From Solirubrobacter sp963848475 (GTDB lineage: Bacteria; Actinomycetota; Thermoleophilia; Solirubrobacterales; Solirubrobacteraceae): a stretch of 64,000 bases of DNA. The DNA is taken from assembly GCA_963848475.1 (NCBI GenBank), contig CAWKDW010000020.1:802899-866898 (forward strand). The letters run 5' to 3'. The position numbers were made by a program, and so were the translations under genes. Of this stretch, positions 7,188 through 16,455 are shown in pieces. The notes under the pieces are model-generated. The model saw only the letters and a list, made by a program, of their open reading frames with translations. It made no database searches and had not been told where the DNA came from. Numbering within the stretch: the stretch's first letter is position 1; every line of letters begins with the position of its first letter.

Positions 7188-8182
7188 GTGAACGTGCTCG
7201 CGCGCAACAACGTCCGCGTCCTCGGTCAGGCAGACGGTCGCGCGATCGTGTTCGCGCATGGTTTCGGATGCGCGTGCGTGAGATCGCCGTCGACATCGTC
7301 TGCGCCGACCGCCGCCGGCTGCCCGTGCTGATCAACTCGGTGCTCGTCACGGATGCCGACGGCGAGCCGCGGATCGTGCGCACGACCGTCTTCGACGCGA
7401 CCGAGCGCAAGCTCTACGAGCGCGAGCTGCTGGCCGCCCGCGACCGCGAGCGCGTGGCGCGGGAGCGGACCGAGCACCTGCACGAGGAGATGCGCGACGT
7501 CGCCCTCACGCTGCAGCGCAGCCTGCTTGCGGGCATGCCGCCGGACGACCCGCGTTTCACGGTCGAGTCGCTCTATCAGCCCGCCGTCGCGCACCTCGAG
7601 GTCGGCGGCGACTGGCATGACGCCTTCCGGCTTGAAGGCGGCAAGATCGCGATCGTGGTCGGCGACGTCGTCGGCCGCGGGCTGCCCGCCGCCAGCGCGA
7701 TGGGCCAGCTGCGCAGCGCGGTGCGCGCGCTCGCCGGCACGAACCTGGGTCCGGAGGCGGTGCTCCGCCACCTCGACACCTTCGTCGAGGACGTCGAGGC
7801 GGCCCAATACGCGACGCTGATCTACGCCGAGGTCGATCCCGCCACCGGCGAGGTCGTCCGCCGCCGCCGGCCACCTGCCGCCGATCCTGCTCGGCGCGCG
7901 GCCCGAGGTCTACCTCGGCGGCCGCTCGACCCCGCTCGGCATCACGTCGCCCACGCTGCCCCGCATCCAGGCCGCCTTCACCCTCGCCCCCGGAGGGGTT
8001 TTGTCCTCTACACCGACGGCCTCGTCGAGCGCCGGACCGAGTCGCTGGACGTCGGCATCGAGCGCCTGCTGAAGCGATCCGCGAACGTCCGCAAGCGCAC
8101 CCACCGACCTCGTCGACGCGCTGCTCGACGGTGGCGACAGCGAGGACGACGTCTGCGTCCTCACCTTCCGCCAGGGACCTAG
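7188..8182 (+). pseudogene. Collapsed RsbQ-RsbP locus: hydrolase N-terminus joined to PAS-linked PP2C phosphatase, frameshifted
   Basis: The first ~28 codons (VNVLARNNVRVLG...FAHGFG) match the start of RsbQ-like alpha/beta hydrolases. From about 7265 the sequence jumps to the end of a PAS domain (VCADRRRLPVLINSVLVTDA), a coiled linker and a SpoIIE/PP2C phosphatase (VGGDWHDAF, VVGDVVGRGLPAAS). The rest of RsbQ and the PAS start are missing, consistent with an internal deletion. The phosphatase then shifts frame near 7858, 8000 and 8075 (GHLPPILLGARPEVYLGGR, FVLYTDGLVERR and DALLDGGDSEDDVCVLTF lie in different frames). RsbQ/RsbP normally activate general-stress signalling. The locus is probably non-functional. 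Confidence 0.7.
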
Positions 8183-9174
8183 GTCCGGTAAGCCGCGTCC
8201 ATGCCCTCGGAGACGGCGCTCATCTCGTCGCGCAGGTTGCGGACCGCTTCGGCGATGCGCTCCTGATTGGCGGTGTCGCCGGACGCGGAGACGCTGATCA
8301 GGTTCGCGCGGACCGTGTCGAGCTCGACGACGATCCGCTCCAGCTCGCTGTCGAAGCGCTGGAGCTGCCCTTGCATCCGCTGCTGCACGAGCAGCTGCTC
8401 ACGCAGCGCGCCGGCCAGCTCCATGTCCTGCAGCTCGTCGACCGCGGCGAGCCGCTTCTCGATGCGCGCGGCCGGCGTCTCCTCGAGCGCCTCGTAGAGC
8501 ATCTGCGCGCGCTGGGCGGACTGCCAGAGCAGGCCCATCAGCGTGTCGACCTCGCGCGAGACCTCGGCGTAGGGGAGCTGCGCGCGCTGGACGGCCTCGG
8601 CGATCCCCGCCTGGATCCGCCGCGCGGCATCGATGTGGCGTGCGATCGGCGGGGCCAGTGCCAGCGCCGGCTGCGGTCTCGAAGGACGCGGCACCGGCTG
8701 CGCCTGCGGGCTCGTCGTCACGACGTGCGTGTGCACGGGGAAGTCGTGCAGCGCGCGATTCTGGCTCTCGCCGAGCGGCCACAGCGAGTCGATCATCCAG
8801 CCGATCCCGAACACCACGTTGGCCACGACGTACTTCAGCAGCACGTTGCGCACGAACGCGGTCCCGGCGGCGAGCGGCTGGCCGTCGTCGCGCACGACGC
8901 GGATCTTGGCCGCCTGCTTGCCGAGCGTCTGGCCGTTGTGCTCGCCCTCGCGGCGCATCAGCAGGCTCACGTAGACGCTGCCGACCGCGAACCACAGGAG
9001 GATGACGAGCCAGCCGACGAGCCCCTCCGACGCCCCGGAGAGATCCTCCAGCGCTCCCCCGAGCAGGAGCACGGGGAGGCCCAGCACGCCGACGATCAGC
9101 ATGTCCAGCAGCGTCGCGCCCACCCGCGGCCACCACTCGGCGAGCTGTGGTGGGGCCTGGCGGGGTTCGTCCAT
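8179..9174 (-). CDS. RDD-family membrane protein with C-terminal coiled-coil
   Basis: 331 residues. The RDD domain (about 8-150) has three hydrophobic segments, with characteristic EWWPRVGATLLDMLIVG at the start and NGQTLGKQAAKIRVVR after the second helix. A proline-rich linker (about 160-180) leads to a long helical/coiled-coil cytoplasmic tail (about 185-331). The function of RDD proteins is mostly unknown; some are cation antiporters. TAGAGT (complement at 9181-9186) lies 6 nt before ATG, supporting this start. The tail is longer than in most RDD proteins and may scaffold other proteins. Confidence 0.82.
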   Translation of the reverse strand: MDEPRQAPPQLAEWWPRVGATLLDMLIVGVLGLPVLLLGGALEDLSGASEGLVGWLVILLWFAVGSVYVSLLMRREGEHNGQTLGKQAAKIRVVRDDGQPLAAGTAFVRNVLLKYVVANVVFGIGWMIDSLWPLGESQNRALHDFPVHTHVVTTSPQAQPVPRPSRPQPALALAPPIARHIDAARRIQAGIAEAVQRAQLPYAEVSREVDTLMGLLWQSAQRAQMLYEALEETPAARIEKRLAAVDELQDMELAGALREQLLVQQRMQGQLQRFDSELERIVVELDTVRANLISVSASGDTANQERIAEAVRNLRDEMSAVSEGMDAAYRT

Positions 9175-9191
9175 CCGCCAACTCTATTGGG

Positions 9192-9885
9192 CTACCACGC
9201 CACCGTGCCTTCGTCGTCGACGTAGCCGCCGGTCGGTCCCGACCCGTCCAGCAGCGCCATCTGCACGATCGCCTCGGCGCCCTGCTCGACGGTCTTGACG
9301 CCGCGGTGCGAGTTGAAGTCGGTCGCGGTGTAGCCCGGGTCGACCGCGTTGACGCGCATCGCCGGCAGCGCCTTCGCGTACTGCGACGTGAGCATGTTCA
9401 CCGCGGCCTTCGACGGCGAGTACGTGACGTTGACGATCGAGGACTCCAGGCGCTCCGGGTCGGTCGTGACCGCGAGCGAGCCCATTCCGCTGGAGACGTT
9501 GACGATCACCGGGTTGGCGGACCGCGAGAGCAGCGGCACGAAGGCCTGCGTCACGCGCAGGATGCCGACGACGTTGGTGGCGAGGACGTTCTCGAGCACC
9601 GCGGGCGTGACGTCGGGCACGGGCACCATGCCGCCGGAGATCCCGGCGTTGTTGACGAGCACGTCGAGGCCGGTCTCGGCCGCGACGGTCTCGGCCGCCG
9701 CGGCGACGCTCGCGTCGTCGGTGACGTCGAGTTGCACGAACCGCGCGCCCAGCTCCTCGGCGGCGGCCCGGCCGCGCGCTCTCGTCGCGGGCGGCGACCC
9801 ACACGTCATGTCCCTCGGCGATCAGCCGCCGGGCCGTCTCGTAGCCGAGGCTCTTGTTCGCCCCGGTGATCAAAGTCGTGGTCAT
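9192..9885 (-). pseudogene. SDR-family NAD(P)-dependent oxidoreductase, one frameshift
   Basis: The N-terminus (MTTTLITGANKSLGYETARR, glycine-rich dinucleotide motif) and the remainder (DVLVNNAGISGG, catalytic YSPSK, C-terminal GPTGGYVDDEGTVAW) lie in two frames. One extra base near 9783 would explain this. All catalytic elements are otherwise intact, so a sequence error is likely. GGAGG lies just before ATG 9885. It is divergent from an XRE/MmyB regulator, a very common actinobacterial pairing in which the regulator controls the reductase. The substrate is unknown. Confidence 0.82.
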
Positions 9886-9963
9886 GCCTCCAGGGTGGGC
9901 GCAGGGACGCCACATCACCAGAGGACTCTCAGGGCGACCCTGAGGTGCGCCATCATCGAAGGC

Positions 9964-10783
9964 ATGGACCCTGACGACCTGGCCGGCTGCCTGCGCAGCT
10001 GGCGCGACAGGCTCGACCCGGCCGACGCCGGCCTTCCCGCCTCCAGCCGCCGCCGCGCGCCCGGCCTGCGGCGCGAGGAGGTCGCGCAGCTCGCCGGCCT
10101 CTCGGTCGACTACCTGGCCCGGCTCGAGCAGGGCCGCGCCAGCGCTCCCTCGCCCTCGGTGCTCGCGCCGCTCGCCCGGGCCCTGCGGTTGAGCGACGAC
10201 GAGCGCGAACACCTCTTCCGGGTCGCGGGCCAGGCCGCTCCCGGCGCCGGCCGGATCAACCGCCACATCACGCCCAGCATCCAGCGCGTGCTCGACCGCC
10301 TCCAGGACGTGCCGGTCCTCGTCGTCGATGCCGCCTGGCAGCCGATCGCCAAGAACGCGCTGGCGGTGGCGCTGCTCGGAGACGGCTACGAGAACGTCCT
10401 GCTCCGCCACTTCCGCGGCGAGACCGGACGCGTCGTGCGCGATCCCGAGGAGATCGAGCGCTGGGAGGAGCACGTGGCGGCCGACCTCCACGCCGCCGCC
10501 GGTCGCTACCCCGACGACGAGCCGCTGCGCGAGCTGATCGCGGCGCTGCGGCGCGAGAGCCCACGCTTCGAAGCGCTCTGGGAGCAGCGGCCCGTAGCGC
10601 GCCACATCGCCGATCGCAAGACGTTCGAGCACCCGGAGGTCGGCCGGATCACGCTCGACTGCGACGAGTTGACCGTCGGCGGCAGCGACCTGCGGCTGGT
10701 GGTCCACACGGCGAGCTCCGGGTTCACCCGATGCGCAGGCGCTAGCGCTGCTCGGAGCCATCGGACTCCAGTCGTTTCACTAG
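9964..10783 (+). CDS. XRE-family regulator with MmyB-like ligand-binding domain, frameshift at the 3' end
   Basis: The N-terminal helix-turn-helix (about 30-85, RREEVAQLAGLSVDYLARLEQGR) is followed by a MmyB-type PAS-like domain (VPVLVVDAAWQPIAKNALA, then FRGETGRVVRD). The family's usual C-terminus (PDAQALALLGAI) appears in another frame after about 10722, ending at TAG 10781-10783. Read without correction, the ORF runs to 10800 with an unrelated tail. It probably represses the divergent SDR. The corrected 3' end overlaps the convergent reductase gene by about 40 nt. Confidence 0.82.
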
Positions 10784-11371
10784 GTAGCGCAGGTGCGTGA
10801 CGGCCTGGCCCTCGACGATCGAGACCGGGCCTTCGAGCACGGCCGGGGCGGTCTTGAGGCGGTCGAACATCGGCGTCCCGCCGCCGAGCAGGAGCGGCAC
10901 GAGATCGATCCAGATCTCGTCGATCAGGCCGGCCTCGAGCGCCTGGCGGGCCATCGTCCCGCCGTTGACGACCACGGCCTTCTCGCCCGCGACCGCGATC
11001 GCCTGCTCGATCGCGGCCTCGACGCCCTCGGTGACGAACGTGAACGGCGGGTCGGGCTCCGCCGGGCTCCAATCGGTGGGCGGGTGGTGCGTGACGACGA
11101 ACACCGGCACGTCGAGCGGATGGCGGCCCTCCCAGCCGTTGGTGACGTCGAAGAGCCTGCGGCCGACGACGAGCGCCCCCGCGGTCTCGATCACATGACG
11201 GAAGTACGCCGCGCTGGGCTCCGTCAGCGTCATCGTGAGCTCTGGACGGGCGGTCTCGACGACCACGTCGCCGTTGCCGTACCAGTCGAAGAGCAGGTCG
11301 AAGCCACTCTCCCCGGGCCCCGAGATGTAGCCGTCGAGGGACATGCTCGCGCCGGTATAGATCTTGGTCAT
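10742..11371 (-). CDS. Dihydrofolate reductase-like protein (RibD C-terminal domain family)
   Basis: 209 residues starting MTKIYTGASMSLDGYISGP, the typical start of YwjB/RibD-C-like reductases. NADPH-binding features include ALVVGRRLFDVTNGW and VVVNGGTMARQALEAGLIDE, near the glycine-rich LLLGGGTPMF. The family resembles pyrimidine reductase and DHFR folds but mostly lacks known substrates. It is convergent with the MmyB regulator and lies about 40 bp downstream of the MBL-like gene on the same strand, so it may be co-transcribed with it. Confidence 0.88.
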   Translation of the reverse strand: MTKIYTGASMSLDGYISGPGESGFDLLFDWYGNGDVVVETARPELTMTLTEPSAAYFRHVIETAGALVVGRRLFDVTNGWEGRHPLDVPVFVVTHHPPTDWSPAEPDPPFTFVTEGVEAAIEQAIAVAGEKAVVVNGGTMARQALEAGLIDEIWIDLVPLLLGGGTPMFDRLKTAPAVLEGPVSIVEGQAVTHLRYLVKRLESDGSEQR

Positions 11372-11408
11372 GTCAACCAGGACGAACGCTGCTGGTCGAA
11401 CTCATCGG

Positions 11409-12059
11409 TCATGAGCCCTCCGGTTCGGAGTACGGCTCGCGCTCCAGCGCCGCCTCGAAGTCCGCTCGCGTGTGGACCGGCTCGCCGTGGGAAACCAGCA
11501 CGCGCTCGAACGGCAGCTCCAGCATGGCCCGCAGCGCCGGGAGCGCGCGCTGGTGGTGCAGGGCCGAGGCCCACACGCGCAACTCGCCCTCGCCGGGCGC
11601 GGTGAGGCCGTCGGCGAACACGAGCGCGCGCTGCTCGGGCAGGTAGAGCGGCGTCTCCATCATCCCGCGACCATCGTCGAGCGCGACCAGGGCGCCCGGC
11701 AGCTCGTCGCCGGGCCGCACGCCCTCGAGCTCGGTCTTCGGGACGTCGTCGCGCCAGAACAGGAACGGCCCGAGTGCGCGGGCGCCGTACCAGCGCACGA
11801 ACAGGTCGACGTCGCGCACGTGATCGGGCTTGAGGATCACGATCGTGTCGGCGGCGAAGCCGTCGAGGCGATCCCACACCTCGCGCGCCGACGGCGGCGG
11901 CGCAAGTGGGTCGAGCAGGATGCGCGCACCGCCTGACGCGACCGCGAAGGAGGACACCTCTGGCTGCCAGTCCGCCTGGCCGTTCCAGTCCGGATGCGGC
12001 TGCCGCCACAACCACAGACCATCGGCCACGTCACGTATCTCCGCCACTGGGATGCTCAT
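11409..12059 (-). CDS. Metallo-beta-lactamase-fold-like protein
   Basis: 216 residues from ATG 12059 (MSIPVAEIRDVADGLWLWRQ). The pattern (GLWLWRQPHPDW, ARILLDPLAPPP, IVILKPDHVRDVDLF, ALVFADGLTA, ERVLVSHGEPVHTRADF) follows MBL-fold proteins, but the HxHxDH zinc motif is reduced to KPDHVRD. It is either a divergent member or metal-poor. It lies upstream of the DHFR-like gene on the same strand. A perfect GTGGGTACCCAC-centred palindrome just upstream may regulate it. Function unknown. Confidence 0.68.
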   Translation of the reverse strand: MSIPVAEIRDVADGLWLWRQPHPDWNGQADWQPEVSSFAVASGGARILLDPLAPPPSAREVWDRLDGFAADTIVILKPDHVRDVDLFVRWYGARALGPFLFWRDDVPKTELEGVRPGDELPGALVALDDGRGMMETPLYLPEQRALVFADGLTAPGEGELRVWASALHHQRALPALRAMLELPFERVLVSHGEPVHTRADFEAALEREPYSEPEGS

Positions 12060-12066
12060 AGACGAC

Positions 12067-12080
12067 AGTGGGTACCCACT
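12067..12080. promoter_or_regulatory. 14-bp perfect palindrome upstream of the MBL-like gene
   Basis: AGTGGGTACCCACT is a perfect palindrome 8 bp upstream of the MBL-like start and 65 bp from the divergent FKBP gene. It is a plausible dimeric repressor operator. No regulator is adjacent, so the binder is unknown. Confidence 0.4.
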
Positions 12081-12144
12081 CCGCCGTGAGGATGCGCCAC
12101 AGCGCCCCGACCTGGGCCGCGCGGCAGTGGCTACCGTCTTCGGC

Positions 12145-12516
12145 ATGAGTGAGAAGCCAGAGGTGCAGGTCCCCGACGGCCCGCCGTCCTACCAGCTGGA
12201 GCTCGACGACATCGTCGTCGGCGATGGTGACGAGGCGGTCAAGGGCAGCATCGTCGAGGTGCACTACGTGGGCGTGTCCCACAAGACGGGCAGCCAGTTC
12301 GACGCGTCCTGGGACCGCGGCGACACGTTCAAGTTCGGGCTCGGCAAGGGCCAGGTCATCCGCGGCTGGGACGAGGGCGTGGCCGGGATGAAGGTCGGCG
12401 GCCGGCGCAAGATCACGATCCCGCCGGACATGGCCTACGGCGCGCGCGGGGCGGGCGGCGTGATCGGCCCGAACGAGACGCTCGTCTTCGTCGTCGACCT
12501 GATCGGCGTGCGCTAA
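12145..12516 (+). CDS. FKBP-type peptidyl-prolyl cis-trans isomerase
   Basis: 123 residues, a single FKBP domain. Active-site positions are recognisable: VEVHYVG, FDASWDRGDTFKFGLGKGQVIRGWDEGV, GGRRKITIPPDMAYGARG and ETLVFVVDLIGV. It has no signal peptide, so it should act in the cytoplasm, catalysing proline isomerisation in folding. TACCGT at 12132-12137 lies 7 nt before ATG, indicating a leaderless message. It is convergent with dedA, separated by GC-rich hairpin repeats. Confidence 0.95.
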   Translation: MSEKPEVQVPDGPPSYQLELDDIVVGDGDEAVKGSIVEVHYVGVSHKTGSQFDASWDRGDTFKFGLGKGQVIRGWDEGVAGMKVGGRRKITIPPDMAYGARGAGGVIGPNETLVFVVDLIGVR

Positions 12517-12518
12517 GC

Positions 12519-12612
12519 GGGGGTCCGGGGGGCGGCAGCCCCCGGTGTCAAAGGGTCGGGGGGCAGCAGCCCCGGTGTCAATAAGGGGTCCGGGGGGCCG
12601 CAGCCCCCCGGT
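12519..12612. repeat. Three tandem GC-rich hairpin repeats
   Basis: Three imperfect copies of a ~30-nt unit (GGGTCCGGGGGGC, a short loop with GCAG, then GCCCCCGGTGTCAA) start near 12519, 12551 and 12583. Each can fold into a hairpin of about seven GC pairs. They fill the space between the convergent fkp and dedA genes and probably serve as a bidirectional terminator. The last unit encodes the dedA C-terminus. Confidence 0.65.
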
Positions 12613-13312
12613 CGTTCTCCGCGGAGTGGCGGTGCGCGCGGGCGAACAGCACGATCGCCGCGAGCAGCGCCAGCGCCAGCGCTCCGTGCGTCAGCGCGCC
12701 GGACGCCTGGCTGAAGGACTCGTGGAACGCGTACCCGGCGAGCGTGAACGCGCTCGCCCACAGCGCCGTGCCGAGCAGGCTCCAGGGCAGGAACGCGCGC
12801 AGCCGCAGGCCCGACGCGCCGGCGAGGAAGGGGGAGACCGCGCGCACGAGCCCCACGAAGCGCCCGACGAGGATCGCCTTCGCGCCGTGGCGGGCGTAGA
12901 AGCCCTCGACACGCTCCAGCCGCGCGTCGTTGACGCCCACCCGCGGCCCGTGCGTGAGCAGGAACCGGCGGCCGAGTCGCCCGCCGAGCGCGAACGAGGC
13001 GAGATCGCCGAGCGCGGCGCCGGCCCACGCGATCAGCAGCACCGGGACCAGGTCCACGCCGCCGCGGGCGGCGACGACGCCGCCGAGCACGATCGCGGTC
13101 TCGCCCGGCGCGATCAGCCCCACGAACGCGCCGGTCTCCAGGAACGCGAGCCCGCCGACGAGCGCGTAGGTCCACGTTCCGAGCGTGTCGCTCAGCTCGG
13201 TCAGCGCGTGCTCGACGCTCGGCAGCTCGACCGTGCCCGTCAACGTCAGCACCAGCGCGATCGCGGCCAGCGTGGCCGTGGCGGCGAGGGGGACGCGGTG
13301 CCGGGCGGTCAT
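12578..13312 (-). CDS. DedA-family (SNARE-associated) membrane protein
   Basis: 244 residues with about five membrane segments. DedA signatures are GAFVGLIAPGETAIVLGG (re-entrant loop), GDLASFALGGRLG and the second loop GRFVGLVRAVSPFLAGASGL with its essential arginines. DedA proteins act in undecaprenyl-phosphate or lipid flipping and membrane homeostasis. An AATACT-type -10 (complement at 13320-13325) lies 7 nt before ATG. The last ~10 residues are encoded by the GC-rich repeat, so the original C-terminus may have been extended by it. Confidence 0.9.
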   Translation of the reverse strand: MTARHRVPLAATATLAAIALVLTLTGTVELPSVEHALTELSDTLGTWTYALVGGLAFLETGAFVGLIAPGETAIVLGGVVAARGGVDLVPVLLIAWAGAALGDLASFALGGRLGRRFLLTHGPRVGVNDARLERVEGFYARHGAKAILVGRFVGLVRAVSPFLAGASGLRLRAFLPWSLLGTALWASAFTLAGYAFHESFSQASGALTHGALALALLAAIVLFARAHRHSAENDRGAAAPRTPY

Positions 13313-13383
13313 GACACCGAGTATTGGTCGCGGCGGCCGGTCCGGACACCCCCGGTGCCTCCACGGTGGGGGTAGTGGAGGCT

Positions 13384-14164
13384 CTACTCCAGCTCGTCGG
13401 CGAGGTCCGCGACGGACTCGACGATCCGCGCCGGCCGGTACGGGTAGCGCTCGGCCGACTCGCGCGAGCTGATCCCCGTCAGCACGAGGATCGTCTCCAG
13501 GCCGGCCTCGAGGCCGGCGACGATGTCGGTGTCCATGCGGTCGCCGATCATCGCCGTCGTCTCGGAATGGGCGTCGATCGCGTTCAGCGCCGAGCGCATC
13601 ATCAGCGGGTTGGGCTTGCCGACGTAGTAGGGCTCGACGCCCGTCGCGCGGCTGATCAGGGCCGCGACCGAGCCGGTCGCGGGCAGCGGGCCGTCGGTCG
13701 ACGGACCCGGTGGCGTCGGGGTTGGTGGCGATGAAGCGGGCGCCGTCGACGATCAGGCGGATCGCCTGGGTGATCCGCTCGAACGAGTACGTGCGCGTCT
13801 CGCCGAGCACGACGTAGTCGGGGCTGCGCTCGGTCAGCGTGTAGCCGGACGAGTGCAGCGCGGTCGTCAGCCCCGCTTCGCCGATCACGAACGCCGAGCC
13901 GCCGGGCCGCTGGTCCTCCAGGAAGGCGGCCGTCGCCAGCGCCGAGGTCCAGATCGCCTCCTCCGGGACCTCGAGCCCGCTCGTCCGCAGCCGCGCCGCG
14001 AGATCGCGGCGGGTGTAGATGGAGTTGTTGGTCAGCACCAGGAAGGGCGCGTCGCGCTTGCGCAGGTTCGCCAGGAAGCGGTCGGCGCCGGGTACGGCCT
14101 GCTCCTCGTGCACGAGCACGCCGTCCATGTCCATCAGCCACGAGCGGATCTCTCGTCGGGTCAC
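13384..14164 (-). pseudogene. HAD-IIA (NagD-like) hydrolase, one frameshift
   Basis: The first part from GTG 14164 has motif I MDMDGVLVHEE (catalytic Asp pair), motif II LVLTNNS and the cap domain to ATNPDATG. After a single-base change near 13704 the other frame continues with MMRSALNAIDAHSETTAMIGDRMDTDIVAGLEAG (motif IV split into shorter readable parts GDRMDTD). All four motifs survive, so an error is more likely than decay. TAGCCT (complement at 14172-14177) lies 7 nt upstream of the start. Substrates of this family are sugar or nucleotide phosphates; here unknown. Confidence 0.82.
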
Positions 14165-14320
14165 ACGCCACAGGCTACGAGTTCCGGTCGCCCGTCCGGC
14201 CTCGGGCTCGATTGCCTCGTACTGCGGGGTGAGTTCCGCTCCGATCGCGTCCCCGATGGGTTCTCGCGTGGTAGGTCTGATCATTAGTCCGCGAGAAGCG
14301 AGGGTCTTGGAGTGCAACTG

Positions 14321-15118
14321 ATGGTGTCTGGAACGGGTCGCAAAACGATCGCAGTGGCAGGGGTGCTCGCCGCGGTCGCAGCTGGCGCGGTCATCGCGCG
14401 CGCGGATCAGCCCAGCGCGCGGACGGCCCAGCTCACAGGCGGGCTTTCGCTCTCGCCGGTGTTGATCGAGCGAGCGGCCGAGGCGGGCGCCGTCAATTCG
14501 ATGACCGTTGCCAACAACAGCAAGTCCACGCTCACGGTCACGGTCAACGCGCGGCCCTGGACGCAGTCGTCGAGCGGTCTCGTGAGCCCGAAGCGCAAGT
14601 CCTCACTCGCCGGCGTGGAGGTCAGCGAGAAGGAGTTCACGCTCGCGCCCGGCAAGTCCAAGGACGTCGTGGTCACGCTCAAGAGCGCGCCGTCCGCCGG
14701 CTATCTGTACGGCGCGGTCGACGTCATCGGCCTGCCGACCAACCTCGCCAAGCGCAAGGGCGTCGTCGCCGGCTACCGGCTCCTCGGCACGCTGCGCTAC
14801 AACAGCGCGGCCCCGACCTACGGCCTCAAGCTCGGCTCGGCGAAGGTGTCGGGCAAGGGCTCCGCGAAGATGCTGACCCTGCGCGTCAAGAACACGGGCA
14901 ACACGATCGCGCCGGTCACCGGCAGCGTCCGCCTCAAGGGCCCGACGGGGACCAAGAACGCCTCCGTCAAGGCGACGCGGATCCTGCCGCGCAAGACGAT
15001 CTCACTCCCGCTGGTCTCCGCGAAGGGTCTGAGGGCGGGCAAGTACACCGCCACCGTCAAGCTCACTCAGGCCAAGGAGAAGACGACGATCACCAAGAAG
15101 ATCAGGGTGCGTCGCTGA
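14321..15118 (+). CDS. Secreted beta-sandwich protein, DUF916/CARDB-like
   Basis: About 265 residues. The signal peptide (KTIAVAGVLAAVAAGAVIARA) is followed by two predicted Ig-like beta-sandwich domains. The first carries LSLSPVLIERAAEAGAVNSM and a TVANNSKSTLTVTVNARPW strand pair, resembling WxL-interacting DUF916 proteins. The second (TLRVKNTGNTIAPVTGSVRL, SLPLVSAKGLRAGKYTATV) is CARDB-like. The basic, lysine-rich composition suggests cell-wall association. GGAG at 14309-14312 sits 8 nt before ATG 14321, favouring this over GTG 14312. Exact role unknown. Confidence 0.72.
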   Translation: MVSGTGRKTIAVAGVLAAVAAGAVIARADQPSARTAQLTGGLSLSPVLIERAAEAGAVNSMTVANNSKSTLTVTVNARPWTQSSSGLVSPKRKSSLAGVEVSEKEFTLAPGKSKDVVVTLKSAPSAGYLYGAVDVIGLPTNLAKRKGVVAGYRLLGTLRYNSAAPTYGLKLGSAKVSGKGSAKMLTLRVKNTGNTIAPVTGSVRLKGPTGTKNASVKATRILPRKTISLPLVSAKGLRAGKYTATVKLTQAKEKTTITKKIRVRR

Positions 15119-15132
15119 GTGAGCTAGAAGCG

Positions 15133-16455
15133 TTGCTCGACGCGGCGCCCGTCGAGGGGCGCCGCGTTCGTGAAGTGGCGCGCGAGGCGCTCGCGGGCGG
15201 CGGGCCCGCGGAGATCGTCGCGCGCACCGGCGTGACCCTGCGCGAGGTAGAGCGCATCATCGGCCTGTCCGGGACGCTCCCCGAGCGACCAGCGCTGACG
15301 GTCGCTGCGGATGCCGCCGAGCGGATGGGCGCGCTCCTGGCGCGCGTTCCGGAGCCGCTCGCCGACCTCGACCACGTCCCCGCGACGGCCATGACCGTGC
15401 TCGAGCGGGTGCGCTACCTGCACGAGCACTACGAGCTCGAGCGCTGCCGCGTCCTGCTTGCTCGGCGATCACGACGCCACGTCGCTGGCGTTCGCTGTGC
15501 TCGGCGTGCAGCCGCGCGAGCTGGCCGTCGTCGACGTCGATCAGCGCCAGCTCAGCTTCCTCGCGGGCGAGGGCGTCGACACGTGGTTCGCCGACCTCCG
15601 CGTGGGCCTTCCGGCTCCGCTGCGCGGCCGCTATCGACCTCGTCCTCACCGACCCGCCGTACTCGCCCGCCGGCGTCGGCCTGTTCGCGGCGCGCGGGTG
15701 TCGAGGCGCTGAGCACCGAGCGTCCCGGCCGCCTGTTGGTCGCGTACGGCTATCCAGAGGGCTCGCCCGCGCTCGGGCTCAAGGTCCAGACCGAGCTGGC
15801 GGCGCTCGAACTCGTCTACGAGGCCGTGCTCCCCGACTTCAACGCCTACGACGGCGCGCTGGCGATCGGCTCGCGCGCCGCGCTGTACGTGCTGCGGCCG
15901 ACCAAGCGCAGCCGCAAGATCGCGGTCCGGCGCGCGGGGCGCCACGCGGAGGCGATGTACACCCGCGGTCGCCAGGCGATCGAGTCCGCCGCGGCCGCGG
16001 CGCCTGACCTGGCGGAGCTGGGTGGCGAGGCCGGCGCGCTGTACTTCGGCGACGGCTGGGGCAAGCGCGGGCGGCCGCTGAGCGAGCTGCTGGACGCCCC
16101 GCAGCCGGCTGCGACGGTCGTGGTGAACCTCGCCCCGGACCTGGTCTACAGCCTCTATCAGGTGGCGGTCGCGGCCGTGGCGCAGCGGGTGCTGATCGTC
16201 GCCCACAACCGCACCGAGGGGCTGCGCACCGCAGCCGAGCAGGCGCGGTTGCGTTCGGTCGTCGACGGGCGCTACGAGGTCGTCGCGCTCACGCGCTCGT
16301 GGCGGGACTCGGCGGTCACGCTCGTCGAGCTGCGCGGCGAAGGTGGGCCGCGCGACGAGCGGCAGCTCTACCGCGAGGCGACCTCGACGTCGATCGCCAG
16401 GGCCGCCAGCGGCGCGCCCCAGTCCTCGAGCGACGCGGGCGTCGCGACGCTGTAG
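15133..16455 (+). pseudogene. Branched-chain polyamine synthase-like (BpsA/DUF43) aminopropyltransferase, frameshifted
   Basis: A winged-helix N-terminus (LAGGGPAEIVARTGVTLREV) precedes a Rossmann catalytic domain. GDHDATSLAFAVLGVQPRE, VVDVDQRQLSFL and the catalytic TDPPYSPAGVGLF are diagnostic of bis-aminopropylspermidine synthases. These pieces lie in three frames, with changes near 15460, 15625 and 15697, after which a long open C-terminal part runs to 16455. The family transfers aminopropyl groups to make branched polyamines, best known in thermophiles; the bacterial product here is not known. The 3' end overlaps a convergent gene by 88 nt. The start codon (TTG 15133) is weakly supported. 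Confidence 0.68.
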
